A stretch of DNA of 64,000 nucleotides from Mesorhizobium sp. (GTDB lineage: Bacteria > Pseudomonadota > Alphaproteobacteria > Rhizobiales > Rhizobiaceae). Where the stretch lies: the NCBI GenBank assembly GCA_004020645.1, contig SAQL01000015.1, forward strand, positions 1 to 64,000, written 5' to 3'. The position numbers and the translations under genes were made by a program. Below are positions 24,825 to 33,432 of this stretch, piece after piece (the stretch's first letter is position 1; each line of letters opens with the position of its first letter). Below the pieces are notes generated by a model that saw nothing but the letters and a program-made list of their open reading frames with translations, had not been told where the DNA came from and searched no databases.

Positions 24825-25321
24825 AGGCGCAGTGGTGGAGTTTCGGGCAGGCTGCGAACTATGTGCAGGCCAACTACCCTTGTGAGAACGGCTGGGCCGC
24901 CAACAAGTTGCTCGCTGAGAAGATCATCGATGGGACGATCACGACAAAATATGACGACGTAACTATCTCAAAGGAGGAATGGAAGCGTCTAGGGGATATC
25001 GATATCGAGGTAGAGGGGTCTGACATCGCTCACCATATGGTCGATTATGCTCGATCTGACATTGAGAAGCTGTGCAATGGGGTTTCTCATGCGAAGCGCG
25101 GAGGACGCCCACTCAAAGACTGGGAATCGTTCCTAATCGAGGTAATAACAATGGCCGATACTATAGACGGCTTGCCGGACACACAGGCGGCTCTTGAAAG
25201 CAGAATGTTGCTGTGGGCGGAGCAGAATATGTCTGACCCTCCTAAGGAGACTGCCGTTCGCGAAATGGTGAGCGCCATCTATAGGGCCAAGGAGGCGAAG
25301 CGCAAGGCGGGACGCCAATAG
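24821..25321 (+). CDS. Hypothetical protein coupled to the integrase
   Basis: 166 residues. Its ATG overlaps the integrase stop by four bases, so translation is coupled. It is soluble and mixed charge. An N-terminal half (WWSFGQAANYVQANYPCENG) looks like a binding module, a central SHAKRGGRPLKDW linker follows, and the last 60 residues are helical (ESRMLLWAEQNMSDPPKETA) ending in a basic tail. Short proteins in this place often control excision, but no excisionase motif is clear. Family not recognised. Confidence 0.7.
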   Translation: MKAQWWSFGQAANYVQANYPCENGWAANKLLAEKIIDGTITTKYDDVTISKEEWKRLGDIDIEVEGSDIAHHMVDYARSDIEKLCNGVSHAKRGGRPLKDWESFLIEVITMADTIDGLPDTQAALESRMLLWAEQNMSDPPKETAVREMVSAIYRAKEAKRKAGRQ

Positions 25322-25377
25322 GGTATTTGCCCGTTTTTGCGGGTTTTCGGCTGAGAAGCTCGCTCTAATCATTCAAC

Positions 25378-25405
25378 CTCCTAGGCGTGAATAGACACCT
25401 AGGAG
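25378..25405. promoter_or_regulatory. Inverted repeat overlapping the alpA ribosome site
   Basis: CTCCTAGG (25378-25385) and CCTAGGAG (25398-25405) are perfect 8-bp arms with a 12-base spacer. The right arm contains the AGGAG that serves the start at 25417. As DNA it could be an operator with centres two turns apart. As RNA it would form a hairpin hiding the ribosome site. Confidence 0.55.
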
Positions 25406-25416
25406 CCTAACTAGCC

Positions 25417-25611
25417 ATGCCACTTATCCCCCTGGCCGAACTGCCGGCCAAAGGCATCACCTACAGCCGCAACTACATCGATCGGCTGATCAAGGAAGAT
25501 CGCTTTCCCAAGCCCGTCTTTCTCAGCCCACGCCGTCGCGCGTTCCTCGAATCCGAAATTGATGCGTGGATCAAGGCCCGCGTGGACCAGCGTGACGAGG
25601 TGGCGGCATGA
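25417..25611 (+). CDS. AlpA-like regulator / excisionase
   Basis: 64 residues, ATG at 25417. It has the AlpA winged-helix pattern: GITYSRNYIDRLIKEDRFPK, then SPRRRAFLESEIDAWI, which is a MerR-type DNA-binding helix-turn-helix with the conserved W near the end. Such proteins activate integrase or act as directionality factors in P4-like elements and prophages. It heads a tightly coupled gene run (25608, 25721, 26040). Confidence 0.85.
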   Translation: MPLIPLAELPAKGITYSRNYIDRLIKEDRFPKPVFLSPRRRAFLESEIDAWIKARVDQRDEVAA

Positions 25612-25724
25612 CTCTGACCCCTCCCGAGCACGAGCATAGCGCCGCGATCACCATGGCGGCCGAATGGCTCTGCGAGCACCCGCGCAACCGTGAAGCCAAC
25701 CTGCGTGGTCAGCGTGCCGCATGA
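25608..25724 (+). CDS. 38-residue coupled small protein
   Basis: ATG at 25608 overlaps the alpA stop and the TGA at 25722-25724 overlaps the next start, so it sits in a chain of four-base overlaps. The sequence (TLTPPEHEHSAAITMAAEWL, then CEHPRNREANLRGQRAA) is helical with one cysteine. No family recognised. Its reality rests on the double overlap. Confidence 0.55.
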   Translation: MTLTPPEHEHSAAITMAAEWLCEHPRNREANLRGQRAA

Positions 25725-26047
25725 GCCATCCACAAATGGAAACCGCCGCCCCGACTGACATCGGGAACGGCGGCAAAGGAAAGTCCACACGCCAATCTAA
25801 CCTTTCAGGCATCACGCCGCAAGCTCGGTGGAAGGAAGCCAATCCTCAGGCCGTATGGGCCCACCAAGCCCTCCGTAGCGCTCTGAACCGTGGTCTGGTC
25901 ATCCAGGAGCCGTGCGAGGTTTGCGGCGCCCTAGTGGCCGAAGCCCACCATCCAGACTACGACCGCCCGATGGATGTTCGCTGGTTTTGCCGGCGGCACC
26001 ACAAGCAGGAACATCGCCGGCTGAAATGCGAGGCGATCAATGGCTAA
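25721..26047 (+). CDS. Phage HNH-like zinc-binding protein
   Basis: 108 residues, coupled to the upstream 38-residue gene. The C-terminal half has a CxxC / HH / CxxHH arrangement (CEVCGALVAEAHHPDYDR, then FCRRHHKQEH) like small phage HNH or zinc-ribbon proteins. The catalytic HNH triad is only partly recognisable, so nuclease activity is uncertain. HNH proteins often assist terminase at packaging. It overlaps the next gene by 8 bases. Confidence 0.72.
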   Translation: MSHPQMETAAPTDIGNGGKGKSTRQSNLSGITPQARWKEANPQAVWAHQALRSALNRGLVIQEPCEVCGALVAEAHHPDYDRPMDVRWFCRRHHKQEHRRLKCEAING

Positions 26048-26477
26048 ACTGGTCCGGCAGTTCCACAAGGTCGGCCCGACCGTCTGGCGATCAAGGCGCT
26101 TCCTGGCCCTGACAAACGACCAGAGGCTACTCTGGTTCTACTTCAGCACTGGCCCGCACCAAACGAGTGCGGGTTGTTGCCTGGTGCCGCCCGCCTATGC
26201 CGTGGCCGATCTCGGATGGACGATGGACCATTACCAACTCTGCCTCGAAGCCTTGGCTGCGGCTGATCTGATCTGCCACGACGAGGAAACCAACGAGATC
26301 TACGTGTGCCGCTGGTTCCAGACCTCACCTCCGACCAACGGCAAGCACGCCGCCGGCATTGCCAGCCACATCTACAAGCTGGACAGCGACAGAGTTCGGG
26401 AAAAAGTCGAGGCCGAATTTGATGAAACGGAATGGGGATCTCAGTTCATGACCTCGCCATCCATAGCCTCTCGATAG
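26040..26477 (+). CDS. Phage replication-region protein (winged-helix type)
   Basis: 145 residues, ATG at 26040 within the end of the HNH-like gene. Motifs VGPTVWRSRRFLALTNDQRL, LWFYFSTGPHQTSAGCC and LGWTMDHYQLCLEALAAADL resemble the N-terminal domain of rhizobial phage replication-initiation-like proteins that read helix-turn-helix. The sequence ends early (SPSIASR). Immediately after the stop, another frame reads on into GAAGCA repeats, so the gene may be slightly shortened by a frameshift. Confidence 0.6.
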   Translation: MAKLVRQFHKVGPTVWRSRRFLALTNDQRLLWFYFSTGPHQTSAGCCLVPPAYAVADLGWTMDHYQLCLEALAAADLICHDEETNEIYVCRWFQTSPPTNGKHAAGIASHIYKLDSDRVREKVEAEFDETEWGSQFMTSPSIASR

Positions 26478-26791
26478 CCTATGCAAAGGGTATCGATACA
26501 ACAGAAGCAGAAGCAGAAGCAGATCAGATCCAAAAGCAGAGATCAGAAGCAGAAGACAGACGGGGCTTTTGAGGGAAGGAAGGCAACACGAGGAGCCCGA
26601 CCAGAGGCACGAGTTACCAACATTTTTTTCGTCCTGCCTGTTAGGCGCTATCGGCCTCTTTTGGTGCCTAAACCGGCTTCGCACCGGTTGTTCAGTCCGC
26701 GTCAAGCTGTTGTAAAGACTATAGTTTGCTGCAATGATATCCGCAGTTGATTTGCTCTGGGCTACATCAGGGCTACGATTGGAGCGCGACC
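26478..26791. other. Gap with GAAGCA repeats, possible origin region
   Basis: Bases 26498-26560 hold repeated CAGAAGCAGAAGCAGAAGCAG followed by related CAGATCAG and CAGAAGCAGAAG blocks. The rest is AT-richer. A 63-base purine-biased repeat next to a replication-type gene could be an iteron-like origin, or the eroded repetitive tail of that gene. The paired GTAGCCC site (reversed) is at 26759-26776. Confidence 0.4.
26759..26776 (-). promoter_or_regulatory. Paired GTAGCCC site upstream of terminase
   Basis: GGGCTACATCAGGGCTAC is the exact reverse complement of the site before the integrase. It ends 15 bases before the predicted small-terminase start. The bases GTTGATTTG just upstream are also shared with the integrase copy, which suggests a common regulatory module for the integration and packaging operons. 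Confidence 0.6.
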
Positions 26792-27172
26792 TTGGCGAAA
26801 ACCACATCTGTTCCCAAGCCTCAGGGCCGGTCTCGCATCGGCAACGGCAAGGACTTGCTGCCGGGTGTCAACGGGCGCTCTGCCACCATGCGGCGCTACA
26901 GGGAGATTTACGCCCAACTGGTGCGGGACATGGGCGGCGATCCTTCCGAAGCCAAGAGCATCATTGCCAAGCGTAGCGCGACGCTCGCCATCTGGTGCGA
27001 GGATGTGGAAGCTACGATGGCCAATGGTGGCGATCTCGACATTGGCGAGTTCACCACGGCCACCAACGCGCTTCGCCGGCTGCTGACTGACATCGGCCTG
27101 GAACGCAAGGCGAGAGACATCACCCCGACGTTGGAGCAATACCTGCGTCAGAACCACGGCGAGGCAGCGTGA
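26792..27172 (+). CDS. Putative terminase small subunit
   Basis: 126 residues from a TTG at 26792, chosen because GGAG lies seven bases upstream; an in-frame TTG at 26747 would run through the GTAGCCC site. Helical, basic N-terminus (TTSVPKPQGRSRIGNGKDLL), then TMRRYREIYAQLVRDMGGDP and a helical C-terminus. The assignment rests mainly on the position directly before TerL, with a GTGA overlap, and on size. It would bind packaging DNA. Confidence 0.65.
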   Translation: MAKTTSVPKPQGRSRIGNGKDLLPGVNGRSATMRRYREIYAQLVRDMGGDPSEAKSIIAKRSATLAIWCEDVEATMANGGDLDIGEFTTATNALRRLLTDIGLERKARDITPTLEQYLRQNHGEAA

Positions 27173-28671
27173 CAGCTTTCGCCAACATAACCATCGATCG
27201 GGCCTTGCGTGACCCGAAGCTGCTCGGTGCTGCCCTTGGACCGTCGACCACGTGGGATGTCTGGATCTCCATCCTTCGCGCTGCCTACGGCCTGGATCTC
27301 TCAGCTTCCGAGCGCGTGTCATTCGATGCCGTCGCTGGTGGCAGGGAGCCGCCCCACAAGCGCGTTCGTGAACTCTGGTGCATCATCGGCCGCCGCTCGG
27401 GCAAGTCGCGTGTTGCTGCTGCCCTGGCTGACTTCATTGCAGCGTTTCAGGATCACTCAGGCAAGCTGGCGCCGGGTGAAGTCGGAACCATCCTCGTCCT
27501 GGCCGCTTCCCGTGTCCAGGCTCAAGCCGTGTTCAACTACATCCGGGCATTCTTCGAAGCGAGCCCCATCCTAAGCCAGCTTGTCGAGAGCGTGACCAAT
27601 GACGAGATCAAGCTTGCCGGCAACATCGCCATCGCTGTCCACACCAACAATTATCGCACGGTTCGCGGTCGCACCCTGATTGCCTGCATCTTTGACGAAG
27701 TGGGCTTCTGGCGAGACGAAACCACGTCGCTGCCCGATGTCGAGACTTACCGAGCCGTGCTGCCTGCCCTGGCGACAACCGGCGGCATGCTGATCGGCAT
27801 TTCGAGCCCGTATGCCCAGCGTGGCCTGCTCTACACCAAGCACCGGGATTGCTTCGGAAAGGACGATGCCCAAGTGCTCGTCGTTCAGGCTGGCACAAAG
27901 GTCTTCAACCCGACGATCGACACTGAGATCATCGACCAGGCGCACCGCGATGACCCGGAATCAGCCGCGGCGGAATGGGATGCGAAGTTCCGCGGCGACC
28001 TGTCGACATTCGTTGACCGGGCGGTGGTGGAGCGCTGCGTCGATATCGGCGTGCATGAACGCCCGTATGACCGGAAATATCGATATGTGGCCTTCTGTGA
28101 CCCGTCTGGCGGGGCTCACGACTCCATGACGCTTGGCATTGCACACCGGGAGCATGACCGGGCCGTTTTGGATTGTCTTCGTGAGGTGAAGCCACCCTTT
28201 GCCCCTGCCGATGTCGTCGGCGAGTTCTGCCGCGTCCTGAACACCTACAAGATCGCCAGCGTGACCGGCGATCGGTATGCTGGCGCGTGGGTTTCCGACG
28301 CCTTCCGCAAAGAGAGTGTCCGCTACATCGCCGCCGAAAGAAGCCGCTCGGAAATCTACATCGATTCCCTGCCGCAACTCATGGGCGGCACGATGTCGCT
28401 TCTGGATAACATCCGGCTGGTTGGGCAGATTTCCCAGCTTGAGCGCCGCACGACGCGCACCGGCCGCGACAGCGTTGACCACATGTCCGGCGCCTCCGAC
28501 GATCTTTGCAACGCGGCTCTTGGCGCCGTCATGCACGTTCCGACCCTGAACCGGGCCGACGCCAACCACAATAGCGGCGCCAACCGTCCCAAGGTGATCT
28601 TGGGCTACGCCAACCAGAAACAGCGGCGCGATTCAAATCGCGTCCCGCATTCGATGAAGGAATGGTTCTGA
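27169..28671 (+). CDS. Terminase large subunit
   Basis: 500 residues, GTG at 27169 overlapping the upstream stop. ATPase N-terminal half: an arginine-rich Walker A, IGRRSGKSRVAAALAD (about 75-90), a Walker B-like IACIFDEVGFW (about 172-182), and a coupling motif in LIGISSPYAQRG. C-terminal nuclease half: FCDPSGGAHDSM (about 309), SVTGDRYAGAW and the late aspartates in SGASDDLCNAA. It would cut and package phage DNA into a preformed capsid. No portal, protease or capsid gene follows, which is unusual. Confidence 0.88.
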   Translation: MTAFANITIDRALRDPKLLGAALGPSTTWDVWISILRAAYGLDLSASERVSFDAVAGGREPPHKRVRELWCIIGRRSGKSRVAAALADFIAAFQDHSGKLAPGEVGTILVLAASRVQAQAVFNYIRAFFEASPILSQLVESVTNDEIKLAGNIAIAVHTNNYRTVRGRTLIACIFDEVGFWRDETTSLPDVETYRAVLPALATTGGMLIGISSPYAQRGLLYTKHRDCFGKDDAQVLVVQAGTKVFNPTIDTEIIDQAHRDDPESAAAEWDAKFRGDLSTFVDRAVVERCVDIGVHERPYDRKYRYVAFCDPSGGAHDSMTLGIAHREHDRAVLDCLREVKPPFAPADVVGEFCRVLNTYKIASVTGDRYAGAWVSDAFRKESVRYIAAERSRSEIYIDSLPQLMGGTMSLLDNIRLVGQISQLERRTTRTGRDSVDHMSGASDDLCNAALGAVMHVPTLNRADANHNSGANRPKVILGYANQKQRRDSNRVPHSMKEWF

Positions 28672-28856
28672 TGAATTCGCACACACTGATCCCGATCGGC
28701 GATGGTCGCGCTGCGGCCTACATGACCGCCGTCGACGGTCGCTTCCGCGGCTGGATATGCCGGCCTGATGGCACGCGCCTGGAGGCAATCCTCGTCAAGG
28801 ACATCGACGAGGCGGACGAGCGCGCCAAAGCGCTCCACGCCAAGGGCAAAATTTGA
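28671..28856 (+). CDS. Small hypothetical phage protein
   Basis: 61 residues, ATG at 28671 overlapping the TerL stop (TGATG). Compact, mixed strand and helix (GRAAAYMTAVDGRFRGWICR, then VKDIDEADERAKALHAKGKI). No family recognised. Coupling to TerL suggests a virion or packaging role. Confidence 0.6.
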   Translation: MNSHTLIPIGDGRAAAYMTAVDGRFRGWICRPDGTRLEAILVKDIDEADERAKALHAKGKI

Positions 28857-28884
28857 CCCCCCAAACCCCGAAAGGAACTACCTG

Positions 28885-29382
28885 ATGACCAAGCTTGCCA
28901 AAGCATCGAACGACCAACCGGAAGCAGCGGAAACGGCTTCTGCGCCGGTCTATGTCGACCCAAAAAACGTCACTGTGAATTACGAGGGTTTTGCCTGGAG
29001 AGATCTTTTCATTCGGCTCCCGGCGACCGCCACGGCCGACCATCTGAAGGACCCGGACATCTGGCGCAAAGTCCAGGGAGTGCAAGTCAAATCCCTTCGC
29101 CGGTTCGATCGGCTGCTGATCGTCGCCTACGATGAGAGCTGGTGCGCCGAAGCGATGGTCGACAACGCCGATAATCTGAAGGCGGTTCTAACCAAGCCTC
29201 GCATTCATGCCCTCGGGACTCGCTTCGACGGCTTGTATGAGGACGACACCTACCGCGTGGTCTGGAATGGCGGCGGCTTCTGCGTCCAGCGCAAGGCGGA
29301 CAAGCACATCATGACGAGCGCCGTTGCAAACGCCATGATCGCCCAGGCTGACGTTGCCCGCCTATATCCGAGGGTGGTGTGA
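28885..29382 (+). CDS. Hypothetical phage protein
   Basis: 165 residues from the ATG at 28885 (GAAAGGAAC upstream). Acidic N-terminal tail rich in Ala/Glu, then a folded part (NVTVNYEGFAWRDLFIRLPA, DRLLIVAYDESWCAEAMVDN, YRVVWNGGGFCVQRKADKHI). No recognised family. It lies between TerL and the virion-like genes and overlaps the next frame, so it belongs to the late operon. Confidence 0.6.
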   Translation: MTKLAKASNDQPEAAETASAPVYVDPKNVTVNYEGFAWRDLFIRLPATATADHLKDPDIWRKVQGVQVKSLRRFDRLLIVAYDESWCAEAMVDNADNLKAVLTKPRIHALGTRFDGLYEDDTYRVVWNGGGFCVQRKADKHIMTSAVANAMIAQADVARLYPRVV

Positions 29383-29384
29383 CG

Positions 29385-30023
29385 ATGGCCGGTGATAGCC
29401 CAGAATCCCGCGAATTGGCGTCGATCCAGACCGCCATGCGAGATGATCGCGCGGCGTATTTCCGCAACCCTGTGATGCAGGCCCGATATTCGGAACTGAT
29501 CACACAGCAAATGCCGCCGGAGGATCGTGTTGACGTCGGCATTGGTCTGCTCACCACCGAGGAGAGCAGCGCCGGCATGGCGACCATGGGCGACCCCGGT
29601 TCCGAACTGGTCGAGGAGTGGCAGAAATCCGGGGGCTACCAGGTCAACCTGCAGAGTGTCCAGACGGCGGTCCTGACCATGCTTTCCGACTTCACCAGCC
29701 GGGAACAAAGGGCCTTCATGGAGCGCTTCGACCGGCTGCCAAACAAGGCAATCGTGGAAGTTTACCGGGCGCTCAGCCTCGGCAAGCCGAATTATCTTGA
29801 GGATGCGCCAGCCGCGGCGGTGGAACTGTTCGCGACAACCCCTGAAGGCTCCGAACTGGTGCGGGAATGGGGTTTTCGCGCTCCGCAGAAGGTGGCCGTC
29901 ATCAAGGCCCGGTTTGCACGCGCAACGATGGCCATGGGCTCGACAAAGGGGGATTTCCTGGCCTGGTTTAACGGGCTCGAATCGCATGAGGCGAAAGCCG
30001 TCCTGCGCGTTGTGGCGGGGTAA
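29385..30023 (+). CDS. Hypothetical phage structural-region protein
   Basis: 212 residues. The ATG at 29385 is eight bases after GAGGGTGG, so it is preferred over the GTG at 29379. Largely helical (ASIQTAMRDDRAAYFRNPVM, VDVGIGLLTTEESSAGMATM, LSDFTSREQRAFMERFDRLP). No known capsid or portal motif is seen. Such helical proteins occur among internal virion or scaffolding-like proteins of short-tailed phages, but that is inference. Confidence 0.6.
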   Translation: MAGDSPESRELASIQTAMRDDRAAYFRNPVMQARYSELITQQMPPEDRVDVGIGLLTTEESSAGMATMGDPGSELVEEWQKSGGYQVNLQSVQTAVLTMLSDFTSREQRAFMERFDRLPNKAIVEVYRALSLGKPNYLEDAPAAAVELFATTPEGSELVREWGFRAPQKVAVIKARFARATMAMGSTKGDFLAWFNGLESHEAKAVLRVVAG

Positions 30024-30028
30024 TCATC

Positions 30029-31876
30029 ATGGCCGAAGATCCAATCATCCAGGTGTTGCAGCAGAATGTCCCTCAGTTCGACGGGCCTGAGCCTGCCGAA
30101 AGCGTTACCCGACCCGACCCGGACGGCATCAATCTGGGCTTGTCGCGTGTGGTGCCGGGCGCCACCGGCTTCACCCGCTTTCCTGCGCAGTACGAGGGCG
30201 CCTCGCGGGCTGCCTTGATGCACTCCGCACTGAAACAGCCCCTTAGTCTGTTTTCGACCCTCACGGAGAGCGCAAAAAAGGAGGCCTTGCAGAGTTATGG
30301 TCTAGGCACTCTCCTTCGCGAAGCTCAACTGCCGGAGGAAGCCCCGACCGTTCCCGGCATCACCGCCGACCCTGGCGAGCGGGATTTCCTCAAGAGCCGC
30401 CGCGAAACCCCGCAGGAGCTTGGCGCTCGGCGCCAGTCCATGGGCGCGTATGATGAAGACCAATACAAAGCGTCGCCCTATTTTCGGAAGGATATTCCTT
30501 ACGACCCCGGCATGACTGAAGCGAGGGCGGCAGCCTTGGCCGATATGGACGATGCCCGAAAGGTTCGCGAGCATTACGCGTCCAAGCGTCCCCTCGCAGC
30601 TTTCATTGGCGGGATGGGCGGTCAAGCACTCGACCCCATCAACTACATTCCGGTCGCCGGTCCTCTCGTCAAGGCTGCGGCTGTTGCCAAGGCGGGCAAG
30701 ATTGCCGGCGGTGCGCTCCATGCCGGTCTGGACGCCGCCGCGAACACGGCTGTCTTCGGGATTGCCACGGCTGGCCAGCGCGCCAAGTTCGGCGATGACG
30801 TGTCGTGGCAGTCCACTGTTTCGCAGATTGCCACGGCTGCATTGATCGGCTCGGCCTTTGGTGCCATTGGCGGGGTCGTAGGGAGGCGCGTGGACGCGCG
30901 CGTGATGTCAGAGGCAGAAAGCCGCCTCGCAACGCTGAAGACCACACAGGAAGCCCGCATTGCTCTGAATGAGGGCATTGACGCCATTGTCCGTGGAGAA
31001 GACATCAAGCTTTCGCCGAACGCGACGGGGCCTATCTCTAGAGTTGCCGCCGACGTAGCGAAAAACTCCGCGTTCACCCCCGAGCCCGCACCGGTCACCA
31101 AGTCGGCCACCATCAGCGACGTCGCGGAATCGCTTCGCGTGGTCAAGGAACAGCACCCCGAGCTTGATCCTGTCACCAGCCCATCCAAGTTCGATGCCCT
31201 GCTTATTGCCGATCTCCAGGCGAAGGGCTTCGACGGGGTAGACAGCCAGGCTCCGGCCGGTCCTGTGCCGCTCAATTTCGACCCTGCAACGGTTGACGTT
31301 CCCGAAATGGTCATAGGCCCGAACGGTCGCCCGATCGAGGCCGCTCTGAACCCGACATCGCCGGCATATGGCAGGATGTTGATTGCCGAGGCCGAAGCCC
31401 GCCTTCCTGAACTCCAGCAGCGGCTTGCCAAGCTGAACAGACCCCACAATCGGCTGCGTGCCAAGCTTGAGCAAAACAGCTTCCTGAGCGGCATTGCAGA
31501 CCCTCTCGGCACCATCGAGCGAAGCCGCAACCTTCCTGAGCTTGTCAGCTACTACGAGGGCCAGAAGGCCCGTGGGGAGGCGATCGTTGCCGGCAAGGTC
31601 GACACGACGCAAGCAACCCCGGAACCGTTACCTGACGGCTTGGCAGAGGCACAGGCGCGCATCGCCAAGGCCGACACGCCGAGAGACCTTGCCGAGCAGT
31701 ACGGCGTCGATCTGGCAACCGGCAATTTTGCCGAGATGGCGGACATCGAACAACTGCGTTCCATGGGGCGGCTTACTGCCGAGGACGAAGCGGCGCTTGC
31801 CGACGCCGCCGTGGCCTTCGACACCGCCGAAGCCTACGGGAACGCAATGAAGGCGGCCCTGGTCTGCTTGGTCTAA
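30029..31876 (+). CDS. Internal virion / DNA-ejection-like protein, probably truncated
   Basis: 615 residues. N-terminal 160 residues polar, then a Gly/Ala-rich hydrophobic stretch (about 190-290: FIGGMGGQALDPINYIPVAG, AALIGSAFGAIGGVVGRR) like the membrane-inserting segments of phage ejection proteins, then long helical regions with DVAESLRVVKEQHPELDP and ALADAAVAFDTAEA. It ends abruptly with AYGNAMKAALVCLV just before the fibre gene. Ejection proteins of short-tailed phages are usually much larger, often with a lytic domain, so this may be a truncated N-terminal piece. Confidence 0.55.
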   Translation: MAEDPIIQVLQQNVPQFDGPEPAESVTRPDPDGINLGLSRVVPGATGFTRFPAQYEGASRAALMHSALKQPLSLFSTLTESAKKEALQSYGLGTLLREAQLPEEAPTVPGITADPGERDFLKSRRETPQELGARRQSMGAYDEDQYKASPYFRKDIPYDPGMTEARAAALADMDDARKVREHYASKRPLAAFIGGMGGQALDPINYIPVAGPLVKAAAVAKAGKIAGGALHAGLDAAANTAVFGIATAGQRAKFGDDVSWQSTVSQIATAALIGSAFGAIGGVVGRRVDARVMSEAESRLATLKTTQEARIALNEGIDAIVRGEDIKLSPNATGPISRVAADVAKNSAFTPEPAPVTKSATISDVAESLRVVKEQHPELDPVTSPSKFDALLIADLQAKGFDGVDSQAPAGPVPLNFDPATVDVPEMVIGPNGRPIEAALNPTSPAYGRMLIAEAEARLPELQQRLAKLNRPHNRLRAKLEQNSFLSGIADPLGTIERSRNLPELVSYYEGQKARGEAIVAGKVDTTQATPEPLPDGLAEAQARIAKADTPRDLAEQYGVDLATGNFAEMADIEQLRSMGRLTAEDEAALADAAVAFDTAEAYGNAMKAALVCLV

Positions 31877-31888
31877 AGGAACCCATTT

Positions 31889-33046
31889 ATGTCCAGCATT
31901 CAGATCGCTCAGTTAGACGGCCTGTCGTCCAGCACGGCCATCAAAGGTCCGTGCCGCGTCGCGACCACAGCTAACATCGCGCTATCTGGCACGCAGACGA
32001 TCGATGGCGTTGCCGTGGTCACAGATGATCGCGTGCTGGTCAAGAATCAGACTACGGCGTCCGAAAACGGAATCTGGGTTGTTGATACCGGCCCTTGGCG
32101 TCGGGCAAAGGATTTCAACAAGCCCCGCGACGTTCGCAAGGGGACGATGGTCGTTGTCGCCGGTGGGACGGTTGGTTCCGGATTTTGGCAGCTCACGACG
32201 GCTGACCCAATTGATGTCGGTACGTCGAACATTGCTTTTCTGCTGCTGGTCCCGGATTCTTCGACCGTCGTTACCCTGGCCGGCACCCAAACACTCACCA
32301 ACAAGACGCTGACCAGCCCGACGATCGATACCCCGACGCTCAATACGCCGACGCTGACCCTGAAGCAGAGCGCGGCACCAACGCCAACTGCCGAGGGCGA
32401 CACCCAGTGGGATACTGACGACAATGTTCTTGCGATCGGCGATGGTGCGGCAACGAAGCTCTTCCTCCCGATCCCGGCGAGCACGGCGGCCGGCGACATC
32501 GAGTATTTCACCGGGGCCAAAGTCAAGGCTAGGCTTGCCAAAGGCACCGCGGGCCAAACACTGCGCATGAATTCAGGCGCCACGGCACCTGAATGGGTCA
32601 GTCTCACCGGTGCGCCCGATGCTGTCCTCGAAGATCAGAAGTCGTCCGGGACAGGGGGCGGAACGCCGGTCGCTACGACATGGACGACGCATGCCCTCAA
32701 TACCGAAGTTCGAGATCCGTCAGGCCTCGTGTCGATCTCCTCCGACCAGTTCACACCGACCGTCGATGGCTGGGTCGAATGGGAGATTAGATCCTATACC
32801 GTCACTAGTTTCGGCTCACGCCTGCAAAACATCACCGATGGCACGACCGCCGGGATGGGTATGCAGGGTAACGGAAACAACGGGCCAAACTCAGGTGCGA
32901 CATCGACAGGCAGCGCGGCGGTCGTGGCGGGCAAAGCCTTTGCGATCCAGTACTTCGCCTCGGTCGCCGTCGCGAACGGCCTTGGCCTGGCTCTTTCGCA
33001 GGGAACAGAAGTCTACGCCCGGGTGAAATTCTGGAGGACGACATGA
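31889..33046 (+). CDS. Phage tail fibre / appendage protein
   Basis: 385 residues. The N-terminal half has the fibre pattern VVTDDRVLVKNQTTASENGI followed by VWVVDTG and RAKDFNKPRD, then repeated LTNKTLTSPTIDTPTLNTPT shaft strands. The C-terminal 130 residues (from about QKSSGTGGGTPVATTWTTHA) form the receptor-facing domain with many Gly/Thr/Asn. A broken second copy of this last third lies at 20041-20459. The stop overlaps the next start by four bases. Confidence 0.8.
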   Translation: MSSIQIAQLDGLSSSTAIKGPCRVATTANIALSGTQTIDGVAVVTDDRVLVKNQTTASENGIWVVDTGPWRRAKDFNKPRDVRKGTMVVVAGGTVGSGFWQLTTADPIDVGTSNIAFLLLVPDSSTVVTLAGTQTLTNKTLTSPTIDTPTLNTPTLTLKQSAAPTPTAEGDTQWDTDDNVLAIGDGAATKLFLPIPASTAAGDIEYFTGAKVKARLAKGTAGQTLRMNSGATAPEWVSLTGAPDAVLEDQKSSGTGGGTPVATTWTTHALNTEVRDPSGLVSISSDQFTPTVDGWVEWEIRSYTVTSFGSRLQNITDGTTAGMGMQGNGNNGPNSGATSTGSAAVVAGKAFAIQYFASVAVANGLGLALSQGTEVYARVKFWRTT

Positions 33047-33432
33047 AATACGCCCGCATCAGTGATGGCGTGGTGGATTCGATTTCGTATGATCTGCCCT
33101 ATTTCGAAGGCGGCCCAGAGCCGGGATGGACAGAGGTTCCCGACGATGTTTTCGCCGGCTTTTCATTCGATGGTGAGAATTTCACCGGCCCAGAGCCAAC
33201 GCCGCCGCCTCGTCAGACAGTTCTGAAATCGCTTGTGCAGGCTCGCATTATCGAAGCTGGCAAGATGCCTGAGGCCTACGCCGCCTTAACGCAAAACCCG
33301 GTCTATTTCGCCCGCTGGTTTGCTCCCGATCGATCCGAGGTCTACTGCGATGATCCAGACGCAATCCTGCTAGTCACGGCTCTTGGCCTCGACCCTGACG
33401 CGATTCTCGCGCCTGTCATTTCCTCAATCTGA
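33043..33432 (+). CDS. Fibre-associated protein (probable tail assembly chaperone)
   Basis: 129 residues, start coupled to the fibre gene by ATGA. It begins KYARISDGVVDSISYDLPYF, has a Pro-rich hinge (GPEPTPPPRQ) and a helical C-terminus with aspartates. The small protein directly after a fibre gene is commonly a fibre assembly chaperone. A frameshifted relic at 20456-20853 keeps a different C-terminus (EPDKYF), so this copy may have had its end replaced. Its stop overlaps the convergent repressor gene by 17 bases. Confidence 0.6.
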   Translation: MKYARISDGVVDSISYDLPYFEGGPEPGWTEVPDDVFAGFSFDGENFTGPEPTPPPRQTVLKSLVQARIIEAGKMPEAYAALTQNPVYFARWFAPDRSEVYCDDPDAILLVTALGLDPDAILAPVISSI

